A stretch of 10,252 nt of DNA, from contig LUVW01000045.1 in NCBI GenBank assembly GCA_001661515.1, positions 143,259 to 153,510 on the forward strand, read 5' to 3'. Below are positions 1-7,377 of this stretch, one piece after another. The position numbers were made by a program, and so were the translations under genes. The notes beneath the pieces are model-generated. The model was not told where the DNA came from. It did not search any database and was given only the letters and a program-made list of their open reading frames with translations. The stretch comes from Capniomyces stellatus. Lineage: Eukaryota; Kickxellomycota; Harpellomycetes; Harpellales; Legeriomycetaceae. The first letter of the stretch is position 1. Each line of letters begins with the position of its first letter.

Positions 1-19
1 GGGGGGGGGGGGGGGGGGG
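1..19. repeat. 19-nt poly-G run at the left edge
   Basis: The window opens with 19 consecutive G. A second run of 10 G lies inside the proposed VPS15 intron at 355-364. The first may be a real intronic G tract, because the VPS15 coding frame is closed just upstream of position 54, or it may be a sequencing or assembly artefact at a contig end. The sequence alone cannot decide this. Confidence 0.8.
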
Positions 20-56
20 TATTGGATGTGGTAATGTACTGTTTAATGGATGAAAA

Positions 57-2750
57 ATGGATGAAAATTGGATAAATGTAGACGGACAGATGGCGAGTCA
101 AGTGATATTGGGGTTTATATTCAGCAACTTGAGGTCAAGTAGTTTTGGGAGTAGCAAGCGAAAGGGAATGTTGATGATAATGGAGTTGTCAAAGTATGTA
201 TGTGACGAGGTTATAATGGACAGAATAGTGCCGCATGTAGTGTTGATGATGGAAGATGAAGAGTCGAATGTGAGAGGATTAGCGGTAAAAGTGCTGGCAA
301 AAGTGGCAAGTGTCAAAAGTGTATATACAATAGGATGAAATGCGTGTAAAAAGAGGGGGGGGGGAGCGAATGAAAAAGCTAGTTTTTTTTAATTTAAAAA
401 AAATGGTGGCTGATAAATGATTGGAGATGCGATGATTGACGGGAGGTGATTGATTAAATGGGTGGAAATAGGTTGACAGGGTAAAGAGGTTTAGGGCGAT
501 AGATGGGAATATATTCAGTGATTATTTGATTGGGAAGATAAAGAAGATGAGTTTTGACAAGGAGGAAATAGTGAGAATAGCGGTTAGTAGGGAAATAGTA
601 AGGTTGGCAGAGACAGCAGAAAGGATAATGAAGGCGGTGATGGGCAGTGGTAGTGTTGGTAGTGTTGGTGGCAACAATGGTAATGGCAATGGCAATGGTA
701 ATAGCAATAGTGGTGGGGGAAATGTAAATAGGAGGGAAAGTGAAAGAGAGACAAAGAAAAAGATGTTTGAGATGTTTATGGAGGCAACAAGTGGACTGTT
801 GAGCGATGGGTCAGCACAGGTGAAGAGTGGAATGTTGGAGCAAATAGACCGACTAGCGTTGTTTTACGAGAGGAACGGAACGTCGAAGAGGGAGGCGAAT
901 GGGGTGGACTTTATAGTGGGGCACCTGATAACGTACCTGAACAACCGGGACAGCTGGCAGTTGCGAGTGCGGTTTTTTGAGAGTTTGCACCAGCCAATGG
1001 CGCTGTTTGGGGGCAGGTACTCGGTGGAGGAGTATATAGTTCCGTTGGTGATGACGGCGGTTGAGGATGGAGAGGAGTTTGTGGTGGCGTCGGCGTTGTT
1101 TGGGGTGGAGAAGTTGGTGTTGATGGGGATGGTGGGGTTTGGAAGTGCGTTGGCGATTCTACGGCGGATTTTAGCGCTGGTGGTTCACCCAAACATGATA
1201 ATTTCAGGTGGGGTGAAGCGGGTGTTGAGCAGCGTGATTCGGGTGCACTCGAGCAAGTCGTTTCTGGTGTACAACAGTTTGCTTGAGGGGAGCAAAGCAG
1301 CAGGAAACGAGGGGAAGGGACACAGTCTGATAAAGTTTGTTCCGCCAAACAGGGGCGATGAAGGGAGGAAGGTAGACTCAAAGACAAACACAGAGCCAAG
1401 AGTGGAATTGGAATTGGACTTGGACTTGGACTTGGTGTTGATGGAGCCAATCAGCAAGTCGGAATATTATTGTGAAAACGGCAAGGATAATAGTAAAAAT
1501 GAGGATTGGAGGATTAAAGTATTGAAGCCGTACAGTAAATCAATATACAAGAGAGAAAAGGGAAATTTAGAAAGTAATATTGGAGTTGAAAGAGGGTTTG
1601 GGCAGAGAGTAGAGCTTAGTAAGGATGAAGGGTTGACATTACATACACTATTTCTTTCGCCAACAACAGAACAACCAAACAAACAAAGACAAAGGAAAGG
1701 AGGGATAAATAAAGATGATTTTGAAGTAGATTTCTTGTCGGATTCAGAAACGGATTCGGAAACGGATTCGGAAACGGATTCAGAATTGGAATCAGAAACG
1801 GATTCAGAGTTGGGGTCAGAATTGGGGGTTGGGTTTGGGTTTGAGTTTGGGTTCGAGTCGGGAATAGAAAGCGATTTGGAACAGGAAAAGAAAAAGAATA
1901 ACAAGAACAAGAACAAGAGACTGATACAAGGAAAGTCAAGAGTTAAAAGCGAGTCACCAAAACCAAAGATTGAAGGAAAAGGAATGGAGGGAAAAGGAAT
2001 GGAAGAAGTGGTAAAGGCAGCAATAGGTAGTCCGTTTAGGGCATTATCAGCAGCGAGTTCAACATCGAATGCGATAATGGGGCCAAGATATTTGAGTTTT
2101 GCAGAAAATAAGAGGTCAGCAACAACAGCAACAGCAGTAGTGGAAGTATCAAACCAAACAGCTTCAGCAATATTTGCATCGCCTAAATCAAACAGAAATG
2201 GTAAAGCAGAGATAAGAGAAAAAGTCAAGTTGGAAGAAAATAAAGAAAAGGAAATAAAGAAAGAAATTAGTAGAATAAAAGAAAAGAAAGAAAAAAGTAG
2301 AATAAAAAAAACAAATAGGCAAGGAAAAGAGAATGACTGGCAAAAGTTGGGGAAATATGACCACAAACATACAATTACTGGGCTATTGAGGCAAAAGGCG
2401 AGTAAAATGCGGAAAAGATTAATAGCAGGAATCAAAGATAACAACAACGACATTAATAATAACAGCGATAATAACAATTATGGGGGAGGAGGAATGAGTG
2501 CAAATCTTGTTGATGGTGTTTTGGTTGCAACTTTAGCAGAACACCGGAACAAAATAAACGCAATGGACTACATAACAACAGCAAACGGAACAAAACTGTT
2601 TTGTACAGCAAGTGATGACGGAACAGTGAAAGTGTGGGAAGTAAAGACGATATTCAACAATATTCTGCATCGATCAGTTGTTACGGTTCATTTGGGAGGT
2701 CACGTGACGGCATGTCGATTTATAGAAATCAACAATAACAACAATACTAG

Positions 2751-2781
<31 letters not shown>

Positions 2782-4299
2782 AATGGTGGTGGTGGTGGTG
2801 ATGAAAAGAAAACTGCCAGAGTTGGAGTGTTGGTTAGTAGTAATAATGGAAGGGTAGTGAGGTACAATGTGGATGTTGGTAGTAAAAGCTATGAAGATGT
2901 TGGCAGTGTACAGTTTGGAGGCAGCGAGTATGTGACCAGAATCGAAGGTAGCAACTGCAGTAACAGTTACGAGCCAGAAAGCGTTTTAGCAGTGACAAAT
3001 ACAAACAGAATTGTTGAGATTCTTGTAGACTGTGTTTCAATTGGGCGGAGTGTCGAGTTGCCGCTGGCCAATGGGCGTGTTGCAACTGTTTTTGCCAGCC
3101 ATTGTGCGTATGGGTACCTCTTATTGGCTCCAGTCCATGGCCCGATATTTTACCTTGTTGACTTGCGGTTTTTCCTCTTTGTAGCCGAGTTTTCTTTGCC
3201 TGCTTTTATCAATGCTGCTCGAATAACTTGTTTTGCCACCTACCACCAATCACGTGACAACACCAAAACTAAAACTAAATTTGAGAGTGAGAAAGAGACT
3301 GAAAATGGTGGCGCTGTTTTGATTGGTACTGATAATGGTCTGGTTGTTGCTTATGATTTGGTCGCTCGGTGTGTAAAAGTCGTGTTCTCTGCATTTTGCT
3401 GGGCAGAAACCCGGGCTTTATTTTCCAAACCCGGGTCAACTCCTGCAAGTTCCCGGGTCGTTGGAAGTAATGGCACAGTTTTTATACTTTCAATTGCTTC
3501 AATGTCAGCGAATGGAGTTCCAGCACTCTACTTTATCACAAACTCTTGCAAGTCAAATACAAATACAAATGCAAGTGTAAATGTAAATGTAAAGTCGCGT
3601 TTGTCAAACACTGTGAATATCTGGAATCTGGTCTCTAACGAGGCTTGCTGTCTTGACCTGAACAATCCAAACATCGCCTCCAACATTTCCAACCAAGTCA
3701 CATCTGCTCACTCTTTTAATTCCGTGTCTTTTTACTGCATTGAACCCAATTCAACCAATCAATCCAATTCAACCAATCAATCCAATTCGGCCAATCAATC
3801 CAATTCAGCCAATCAAATCAATCAAACTTCCCAACAACCCTCGCTATTATCTCTCGCTTCATCATCTTCATTTTCTTCCTCTTCGTTTTCTTCTTCCTCC
3901 TTATCCTCATTTTCTGGTGCCTCTTCTATCAGCTGTGCTCTTTTGCTTCCTATTTCTTCCTCATCTGCCACCAGTACTGCTGCCGGTGTATACAGTCCAT
4001 ACTCTTTGTCAAACTCTCCTCATCCTGCCCAATCAACGCCCTCCATTCCACCTTCTCTTGCTCGCCCAGCTTCTATTGGCTTTGGGTTTGGGTTTGGGTT
4101 TGGTTTTGGATTTGGATTTGGAAGTTCTGGTCCTGCTTCTTTTGCTAACAATCCTTCCTCTACAACATCTCTAGTAGCCGATTATTCATCACCCATCAAC
4201 AACAACTCTCCTTCTTCCACTGATATTTTTGGTCTTGACAACAAACATTACCTTTTGTTGTTTGGGTATTCCGATGGTCAAGTCAAAGTTTACTTGTAA
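57..4299 (+). CDS. VPS15: VPS15 / PIK3R4-like regulatory subunit of the Vps34 PI3-kinase complexes, 5'-partial, with one intron in the window
   Basis: This is the C-terminal part of the scaffold that holds Vps34 and Vps30/Beclin in the complexes for autophagy and endosomal sorting. About 57-320 encodes a HEAT segment (SSKRKGMLMIMELSKYVCDE, then VIMDRIVPHVV) matching the Vps15 HEAT region. The frame resumes near 487, where GNIFSDYLIG corresponds to the family's N-I-[YF]-P-E-Y-I-L-P segment, followed by EEIVRIAVSREIVRLAETAE. More HEAT repeats cover about 760-1250 (HLITYLNNRDSWQLRVRFFE). A charged, Ser/Glu/Lys-rich linker follows to about 2480. The WD40 domain starts near 2500 (VATLAEHRNKIN, then SDDGTVKVWE) and ends with GYSDGQVKVYL and TAA. 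About 1,350 residues lie in the window; the N-terminal kinase-like domain is off the left edge. The frame around 526 has no ATG and must be entered by splicing. An in-frame TGA at 51-53 means the first HEAT exon begins after it, perhaps at 82 behind a TAG. Low-complexity tracts lengthen the linker and WD40 loops. Family assignment is secure; exon ends are approximate. Confidence 0.9.
321..486 (+). other. VPS15: Predicted VPS15 intron (junctions uncertain)
   Basis: Both sides encode consecutive parts of the Vps15 HEAT region, but they are in different frames and separated by stops, including TGA at 336-338 and TAG at 469-471. Removing 321-486 (donor GTATAT, acceptor AAAG) keeps the frame and gives VKS then RFRAIDGNIF, close to the family spacing. 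Removing 319-502 (donor GTGTAT, acceptor GATAG) is also in frame and gives VKNGNIF, with a better acceptor but about five fewer residues. CTGAT at 410-414 could be the branch site. The segment includes a 10-G run at 355-364. A frameshift caused by sequence error is less likely, because several stops would need explaining. Confidence 0.65.
646..723 (+). repeat. Gly/Asn/Ser low-complexity tract in VPS15
   Basis: Imperfect repetition of GGTAATGGCAAT-like units encodes a run of Gly, Asn and Ser between two HEAT segments. Vps15 proteins normally have only a short loop here. It is probably a surface-exposed disordered insertion grown by replication slippage. Confidence 0.75.
1741..1824 (+). repeat. 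12-bp coding minisatellite (Ser-Glu-Thr-Asp repeats), about 7 units
   Basis: Seven consecutive 12-bp units related to GATTCGGAAACG run in frame within the VPS15 linker. They encode Asp-Ser-Glu-Thr repeats that drift to Ser-Glu-Leu. The acidic, serine-rich product resembles a casein-kinase-2 substrate region, but that is inference. Sequence after 1824 passes into a GGGTTT-rich stretch encoding Gly-Phe repeats. Confidence 0.85.
2726..2799 (+). repeat. AAC/AAT and GGT trinucleotide runs encoding poly-Asn and poly-Gly inside the WD40 domain
   Basis: A run of mainly AAT codons followed by five GGT codons lies between the propeller segments CRFIEI and RVGVLVSS. It falls where an inter-strand or inter-blade loop would be expected, so the fold can tolerate it. 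The near-pure AAT run suggests recent slippage and possible length variation between strains. Confidence 0.85.
3748..3819 (+). repeat. 18-bp coding tandem repeat, 4 units (Asn-Ser-Thr/Ala-Asn-Gln-Ser)
   Basis: Four head-to-tail 18-bp units with the pattern AATTCAACCAATCAATCC are in frame in VPS15. The first two are identical. Units three and four carry ACC to GCC (Thr to Ala) changes, and the last ends in ATC instead of TCC. They lie in a long insertion before the last WD40 strand. Confidence 0.9.
3853..3933 (+). repeat. Poly-Ser / Ser-Phe tract in VPS15
   Basis: Repeated TCT, TCC and TCA codons interspersed with TTT encode a serine-rich tract with periodic Phe. It follows the Asn-Gln repeat in the same insertion of the WD40 region and is probably disordered. 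Confidence 0.8.
4078..4122 (+). repeat. GGNTTT hexanucleotide repeat encoding Gly-Phe dipeptides
   Basis: About eight Gly-Phe dipeptides are encoded by TTTGGG, TTTGGT and TTTGGA units close to the VPS15 C-terminus. A shorter Gly-Phe stretch is encoded near 1825-1860. FG-rich tracts can be cohesive in other proteins such as nucleoporins; any such role here is only a suggestion. Confidence 0.85.
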
Positions 4300-4433
4300 T
4301 TACATTTATACTATTTATTTTTATTTTTATTTTTATTTTTATTTTTTTTACTTTTTATATATTTTGATTGTTTTATTAATAACGAAAATAATAATGGTGA
4401 TAATAATGGGGATAATAACGAAAGTAATACACA
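4300..4433. terminator. Convergent 3' spacer between VPS15 and RIB3 with A/T-rich polyadenylation-type sequences
   Basis: The two stop codons face each other across 134 bp. Positions 4313-4350 are a TATTTT-type repeat, which on the minus strand reads as repeated AAAAAT with AATAAA-like hexamers. A clear minus-strand AATAAA sits at 4377-4372, 57 nt past the RIB3 stop. The plus strand has no canonical AATAAA, only T-rich and AATAAT-type sequence. The spacer is so short that the two 3' UTRs probably overlap. Confidence 0.6.
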
Positions 4434-5255
4434 TTATTGTTTGGATTTTGCGTATTTAACAAGATCTGCTATGCAAATAAACTTCAACCCGTGTTCAACA
4501 GAAAACCTTTCGCAATCGTCTCGTCTCATACAGCTTCCATCCGAATCATTGATCATTTCGCAAAGCACACCAGCTGGAAACAACCCTGCAAACCTACACA
4601 AGTCAAATGCCGCTTCCGTGTGGCCTGGTCTCCCAATCACCCCTAACCGGTTTGGAACCAGTGGCACTACATGTCCTGGTCTTCTGAAGTCCCCCTTGTT
4701 CTTTACACTTGGGTCTGCCAACTTTCGCACCGTCAATGCCCGGTCATGCGCGCTTATCCCCGTTGTCACTCCAATATGGTAATCCGTTGTTATTGTGTAT
4801 TGCGTTTTGTTTGGATCTGTGTTTTCTGTCACCATTAGTGGCAACCCCAACTCTTCCAATCTTTCTGGATTCACTGAACAGCAAATGTACCCACTACCAC
4901 ACATACACACACGCACACACATTATTGTTATTCCTTGTTGCTTTTTTCTTTGTTTTTTGTTTTTTTTTTTACTTTTTTCAATTTATCTCCTTGTTTTACT
5001 CACCTTGTATGTCGCACTGTAAACGCCATCAACTCGGTTGTTGCTAGCTCTGCTGCAAATATCAAATCTCCCTCATTCTCTCTGTCCTCATTATCCACTA
5101 CTATAACCGCCTTTCCTCTTTCTATTTAATATACACATACACTCTTTCAGTTCAAATCCCTTCCATAAATTCCACATACCTCATACTCTACTTTAAATAT
5201 TCCTGCTCTTACTTATATCTTCTATCGCCGATTCTATGCTGTCAAACTTTACCAT
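4434..5255 (-). CDS. RIB3: 3,4-dihydroxy-2-butanone 4-phosphate synthase, complete, three exons
   Basis: It converts ribulose 5-phosphate into formate and 3,4-dihydroxy-2-butanone 4-phosphate, the four-carbon precursor of riboflavin. Exons read on the minus strand are 5255-5213, 5121-5004 and 4893-4434. Together they give 621 nt and 206 residues ending in TAA, close to the usual length of the fungal enzyme. Exon 1 encodes [14 protein letters not shown]. Exon 2 carries the signature [11 protein letters not shown] (residues 24-34, with acidic metal and substrate residues; Glu29 is a likely Mg ligand) and runs to RHT. Exon 3 has SGYIC (54-58), [12 protein letters not shown] (97-108), DFRRPGHV (122-129), RPGHTEA (142-148, His145 a likely metal ligand) and Glu166. 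Intron 1 splits Lys15 and intron 2 splits Ser54, restoring family-consistent residues. The start has A at -3 and G at +4. There is no GTP cyclohydrolase II domain, so it is the fungal stand-alone type, not a RibBA fusion. It is expected to be soluble and to use Mg. Confidence is high. Confidence 0.96.
4894..5003 (-). other. RIB3: RIB3 intron 2 (110 nt, GTGAGT...GGTAG)
   Basis: The donor AG|GTGAGT follows the codon for Thr53, and the acceptor TAG precedes T-GGG-TAC. Splicing recreates an AGT Ser codon in the conserved HTSGYIC segment (phase 2). The intron is A-rich, then TG-rich just before the acceptor, with no polypyrimidine tract. ATAAC near the 3' half is a possible branch site. Confidence 0.9.
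5122..5212 (-). other. RIB3: RIB3 intron 1 (91 nt, GTAAGA...AATAG)
   Basis: Without splicing, exon 1 runs into TAA soon after the donor, and exon 2 has an in-frame TAA just before the acceptor. Joining at A|GTAAGA and TAG|AA gives an AAA Lys codon (phase 1) and a continuous family-like segment [19 protein letters not shown]-rich stretch precedes the acceptor, as in intron 2. Confidence 0.9.
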
Positions 5256-5371
5256 CCTTGCTTTTATTTCTTTGCTTTTGTATTGTTTCCTTGTATTCCT
5301 TCTTTTTCTCTAGCCTTCTCTCTTCAATTCTTTCAACTGTACACTTGGACTTTGTTTTGCTTTTTGTTTTA

Positions 5372-5380
5372 CTTTTTATA
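5372..5380 (-). promoter_or_regulatory. TATA-like box for RIB3
   Basis: TATAAAAAG on the minus strand lies about 117 nt upstream of the RIB3 ATG, a suitable distance for a core promoter. Such sequences are common in AT-rich DNA, so this is a candidate only. No FMN riboswitch-like structure is evident between it and the start. Confidence 0.4.
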
Positions 5381-5622
5381 ATTAATTGTAATTAAGGGTT
5401 TTCAAAATAAATTATCGCTATCCACTTTTTATTTTTATTTTTATTATTTCATCCTTTTTCATTATTACTGTCAATTCCTTTTGTTGATACTTATACTTTT
5501 TTTTTTTTGTCTTTATCTCGATTAATAACCACTTCATTTTCGATTATTACCATTTAATTGTTATTTCCAACTTTTTCAACATTAACAAGTAAAAAAGTTG
5601 AAAATTAAAATTAAAATCCAAG

Positions 5623-5657
5623 TTGAAAGTTGAAAATTGAAAATTGAAAATTGAAAA
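5623..5657. repeat. TTGAAAA 7-bp tandem repeat, 5 units
   Basis: One TTGAAAG and four exact TTGAAAA units run head to tail, with further degenerate copies on both sides (about 5597-5690). An upstream TTTTCAAC (5573-5580) is the inverse of GTTGAAAA (5597-5604), so the left flank could form an 8-bp hairpin. No coding sense is apparent. Confidence 0.85.
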
Positions 5658-6328
5658 TCATAGTTGAAAATTAAAATCAAAAACTCTAATTTCTGAACCT
5701 GTTCCTACTATCCCAGCTCTTATTTTTCTTTTTACCCCAAGCTTATTACCTTTAAAATTCAACAACATTTTTCAACTTTATATTTTAAACTCTTCTTAGT
5801 CACATTCTTATTTTTTAATATATTTTTCCAAATGTCTTTTAACCACAAATAAATCCAACTTTTTACCATCTTGAAAATCTTACAAACAAAACCCTCTTAT
5901 TAAAACCTCACTTTTTCTTCCTTCTTTATTTTCTCCCACTTATTACCAAAACTTAATCCAACCAAACCATCCCACTTTTATTATAACATCTCACAAAAAC
6001 ACATCTCTGCTTTTATGCATTTAATCTTCCAATTCTTTCTGGAAAATAACAACATTAATAGCTACATTTAAATGCAAAAACAAATATCCTGTTTTCTCCT
6101 CTCTTTTAATCTTGCATTTGCTTTCTCGATCAAAAACGTACCTAATCTTTTTTTTTTCTTTTCCTATTTTCATTCTCTTCTCAACTTTTTGCTTAATAAT
6201 CATCTTTTTACCTTTACTTTTTTTTTTTGCTCAATACCCAAAAATCCAATTCCAATTAAAACTCGTAACCTCATTATTCGTTCGTAACATTCTTTTTAAA
6301 AAAACCGAATAACAATCCCTTTCAATCT

Positions 6329-6348
6329 CCCCCCCCCTACCCCGCCCC
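6329..6348 (-). promoter_or_regulatory. Potential G-quadruplex on the minus strand
   Basis: The plus strand reads C9-TA-C4-G-C4, so the minus strand has GGGG-C-GGGG-TA-G9. The nine-G run can supply two G tracts, which satisfies the usual four-tract rule with short loops. It lies about 1.1 kb upstream of RIB3 on that gene's sense strand. Function is unknown. Confidence 0.45.
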
Positions 6349-7217
6349 TCGCTTTTCACACTTTCCACTCTTTTTGTCACTCTTACTCCATACAATCAGC
6401 TTTCCTTCCATCCACTTCTTTTAATTGCTTACTAAATCCCCAATTTCATTTTACTTTTAATTTTAATCTCACCTCCCAAAAAAAAAAAACATTACTTGTT
6501 ATTTTCTATTACTAATCCAAATTCATTCCTATCTCTCTGCCACTTAATTTTGCTTTGCTTTGATTTCACATTACTAATCAATAATTAAGAAAAACACCAA
6601 TTCTACTTTCTCCCTTTTCATTCGCCTTTTAACCATCTTAATGTACATAACCCTCACCATCTCTATTTTTTTGGTACTTTATTCGCATTGCTTCAACATC
6701 AAGACAATTAATATAAAAACATTTTTTTAAAAAAAATAAACCTTGTACACCTAAAACCATATCCATCCGTCTCCATTTACACCCGGCCCACCTTATCTTC
6801 TGTACTATTCAGTCGTTTCCTGTTATAGTGCATGCTTGCTATCTTTACAACCAAATATCTAATTCGCCCCACTATCCCTCGCCTATGCTACTTTGTTTCT
6901 ATATTCACAAATATCTCTCGGTTCCTCTGCTTTTTTACTGCCACCCCCCCACTCCATTAACCATTGCTGTTTTTTTTTCTCTAGTCAGCAGAGACAAGGG
7001 AGCCATTATCTCATTAACCCGTTTTGATATCTGATTACCACTCCCCCTAAAAGCGTGGTCAGTCTAATAACCACCAATAACATCAAATGGTATTTTTGTC
7101 ATTATTTTTTACTATCATCATTACCAGTTTAGGGTTTCCTGACCAACTGTGGCTTACTTTGAAATATTAACTGTAAAATATTTCTACTCTTATAGTCAAC
7201 ACCTTGAAAATAAACCC

Positions 7218-7227
7218 TTTATTTATT
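7218..7227 (-). terminator. Polyadenylation signal candidates of the secreted-protein gene
   Basis: Two overlapping AATAAA hexamers on the minus strand (AATAAATAAA) lie about 150 nt past the TAG stop of the upstream gene, after a T-rich 3' UTR. This is a standard distance for a 3' end signal. Confidence 0.55.
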
Positions 7228-7377
7228 AAAAGAAAACACAATAAATAATAAGGAATAAAAAAAACAAGTAGCCATGGTATCCAGCTAATCACAAAATCAG
7301 ACTTGTGCCAAGTTTTTGGCCAAAAAAAAAAACAAACGAAAAAAAGAACAAAATGAAGAGGAAAAAAAAAAGAAAAA

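Larger units (their letters stand above)
5256..7377. other. Gene-poor pyrimidine-rich intergenic region
   Basis: This 2.1-kb stretch separates the RIB3 start from the 3' end of the secreted-protein gene. The plus strand is strongly T/C-rich. Open frames are short, Phe/Leu/Ser-rich and without family motifs, so I call no gene. I found no convincing tRNA box A/B pair. It contains the RIB3 upstream region, a 7-bp tandem repeat near 5.6 kb, C-rich blocks at 6329-6348 and 6944-6950, and a possible small hairpin (ACCAC at 7037-7041 with GTGGT at 7055-7059). A small multi-exon gene or a non-coding RNA cannot be excluded without transcript data. Confidence 0.6.

Noticed and set aside
526..528. TTG at 526 as the start of VPS15
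   Set aside because: The frame is open and family-like further upstream. There is no ATG there, and the region is internal to the HEAT domain, so it is entered by splicing.
911..1450. Minus-strand 179-codon open frame rich in Pro, Ser and Thr
   Set aside because: It lies antisense to well-supported VPS15 HEAT sequence. Its bias is what a purine- and G-rich coding strand gives on its complement.
1467..2477. Minus-strand 336-codon open frame rich in Leu, Ser and Phe
   Set aside because: It mirrors the purine-rich VPS15 linker. It has no family motif, and its apparent hydrophobic runs come from antisense Lys and Glu codons.
3740..4174. Plus-strand 144-codon frame with Asn-Pro-Ile and Leu repeats
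   Set aside because: It is an out-of-frame reading of the VPS15 tandem repeats.
4434..4922. Minus-strand frame read as an intron-free gene starting at an ATG near 4922
   Set aside because: Its first ten or so residues come from the TG-rich end of intron 2. The conserved N-terminal enzyme sequence is found in upstream exons instead.
4437..5129. Several plus-strand open frames across the RIB3 locus
   Set aside because: All are antisense to RIB3 exons and introns, whose minus-strand product is strongly family-like.
5140..5165. AGTTCAAATCCC resembling a tRNA B box
   Set aside because: The flanking bases do not form a T-arm stem, no A box or acceptor stem fits, and it lies inside RIB3 intron 1.
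6072..6312. Plus-strand Phe/Leu-rich open frames of 60-70 codons
   Set aside because: They result from T-rich DNA, show no domain and overlap each other in different frames.
7126..7136. TTTAGGG as a telomere-type repeat
   Set aside because: It is a single copy with no array.
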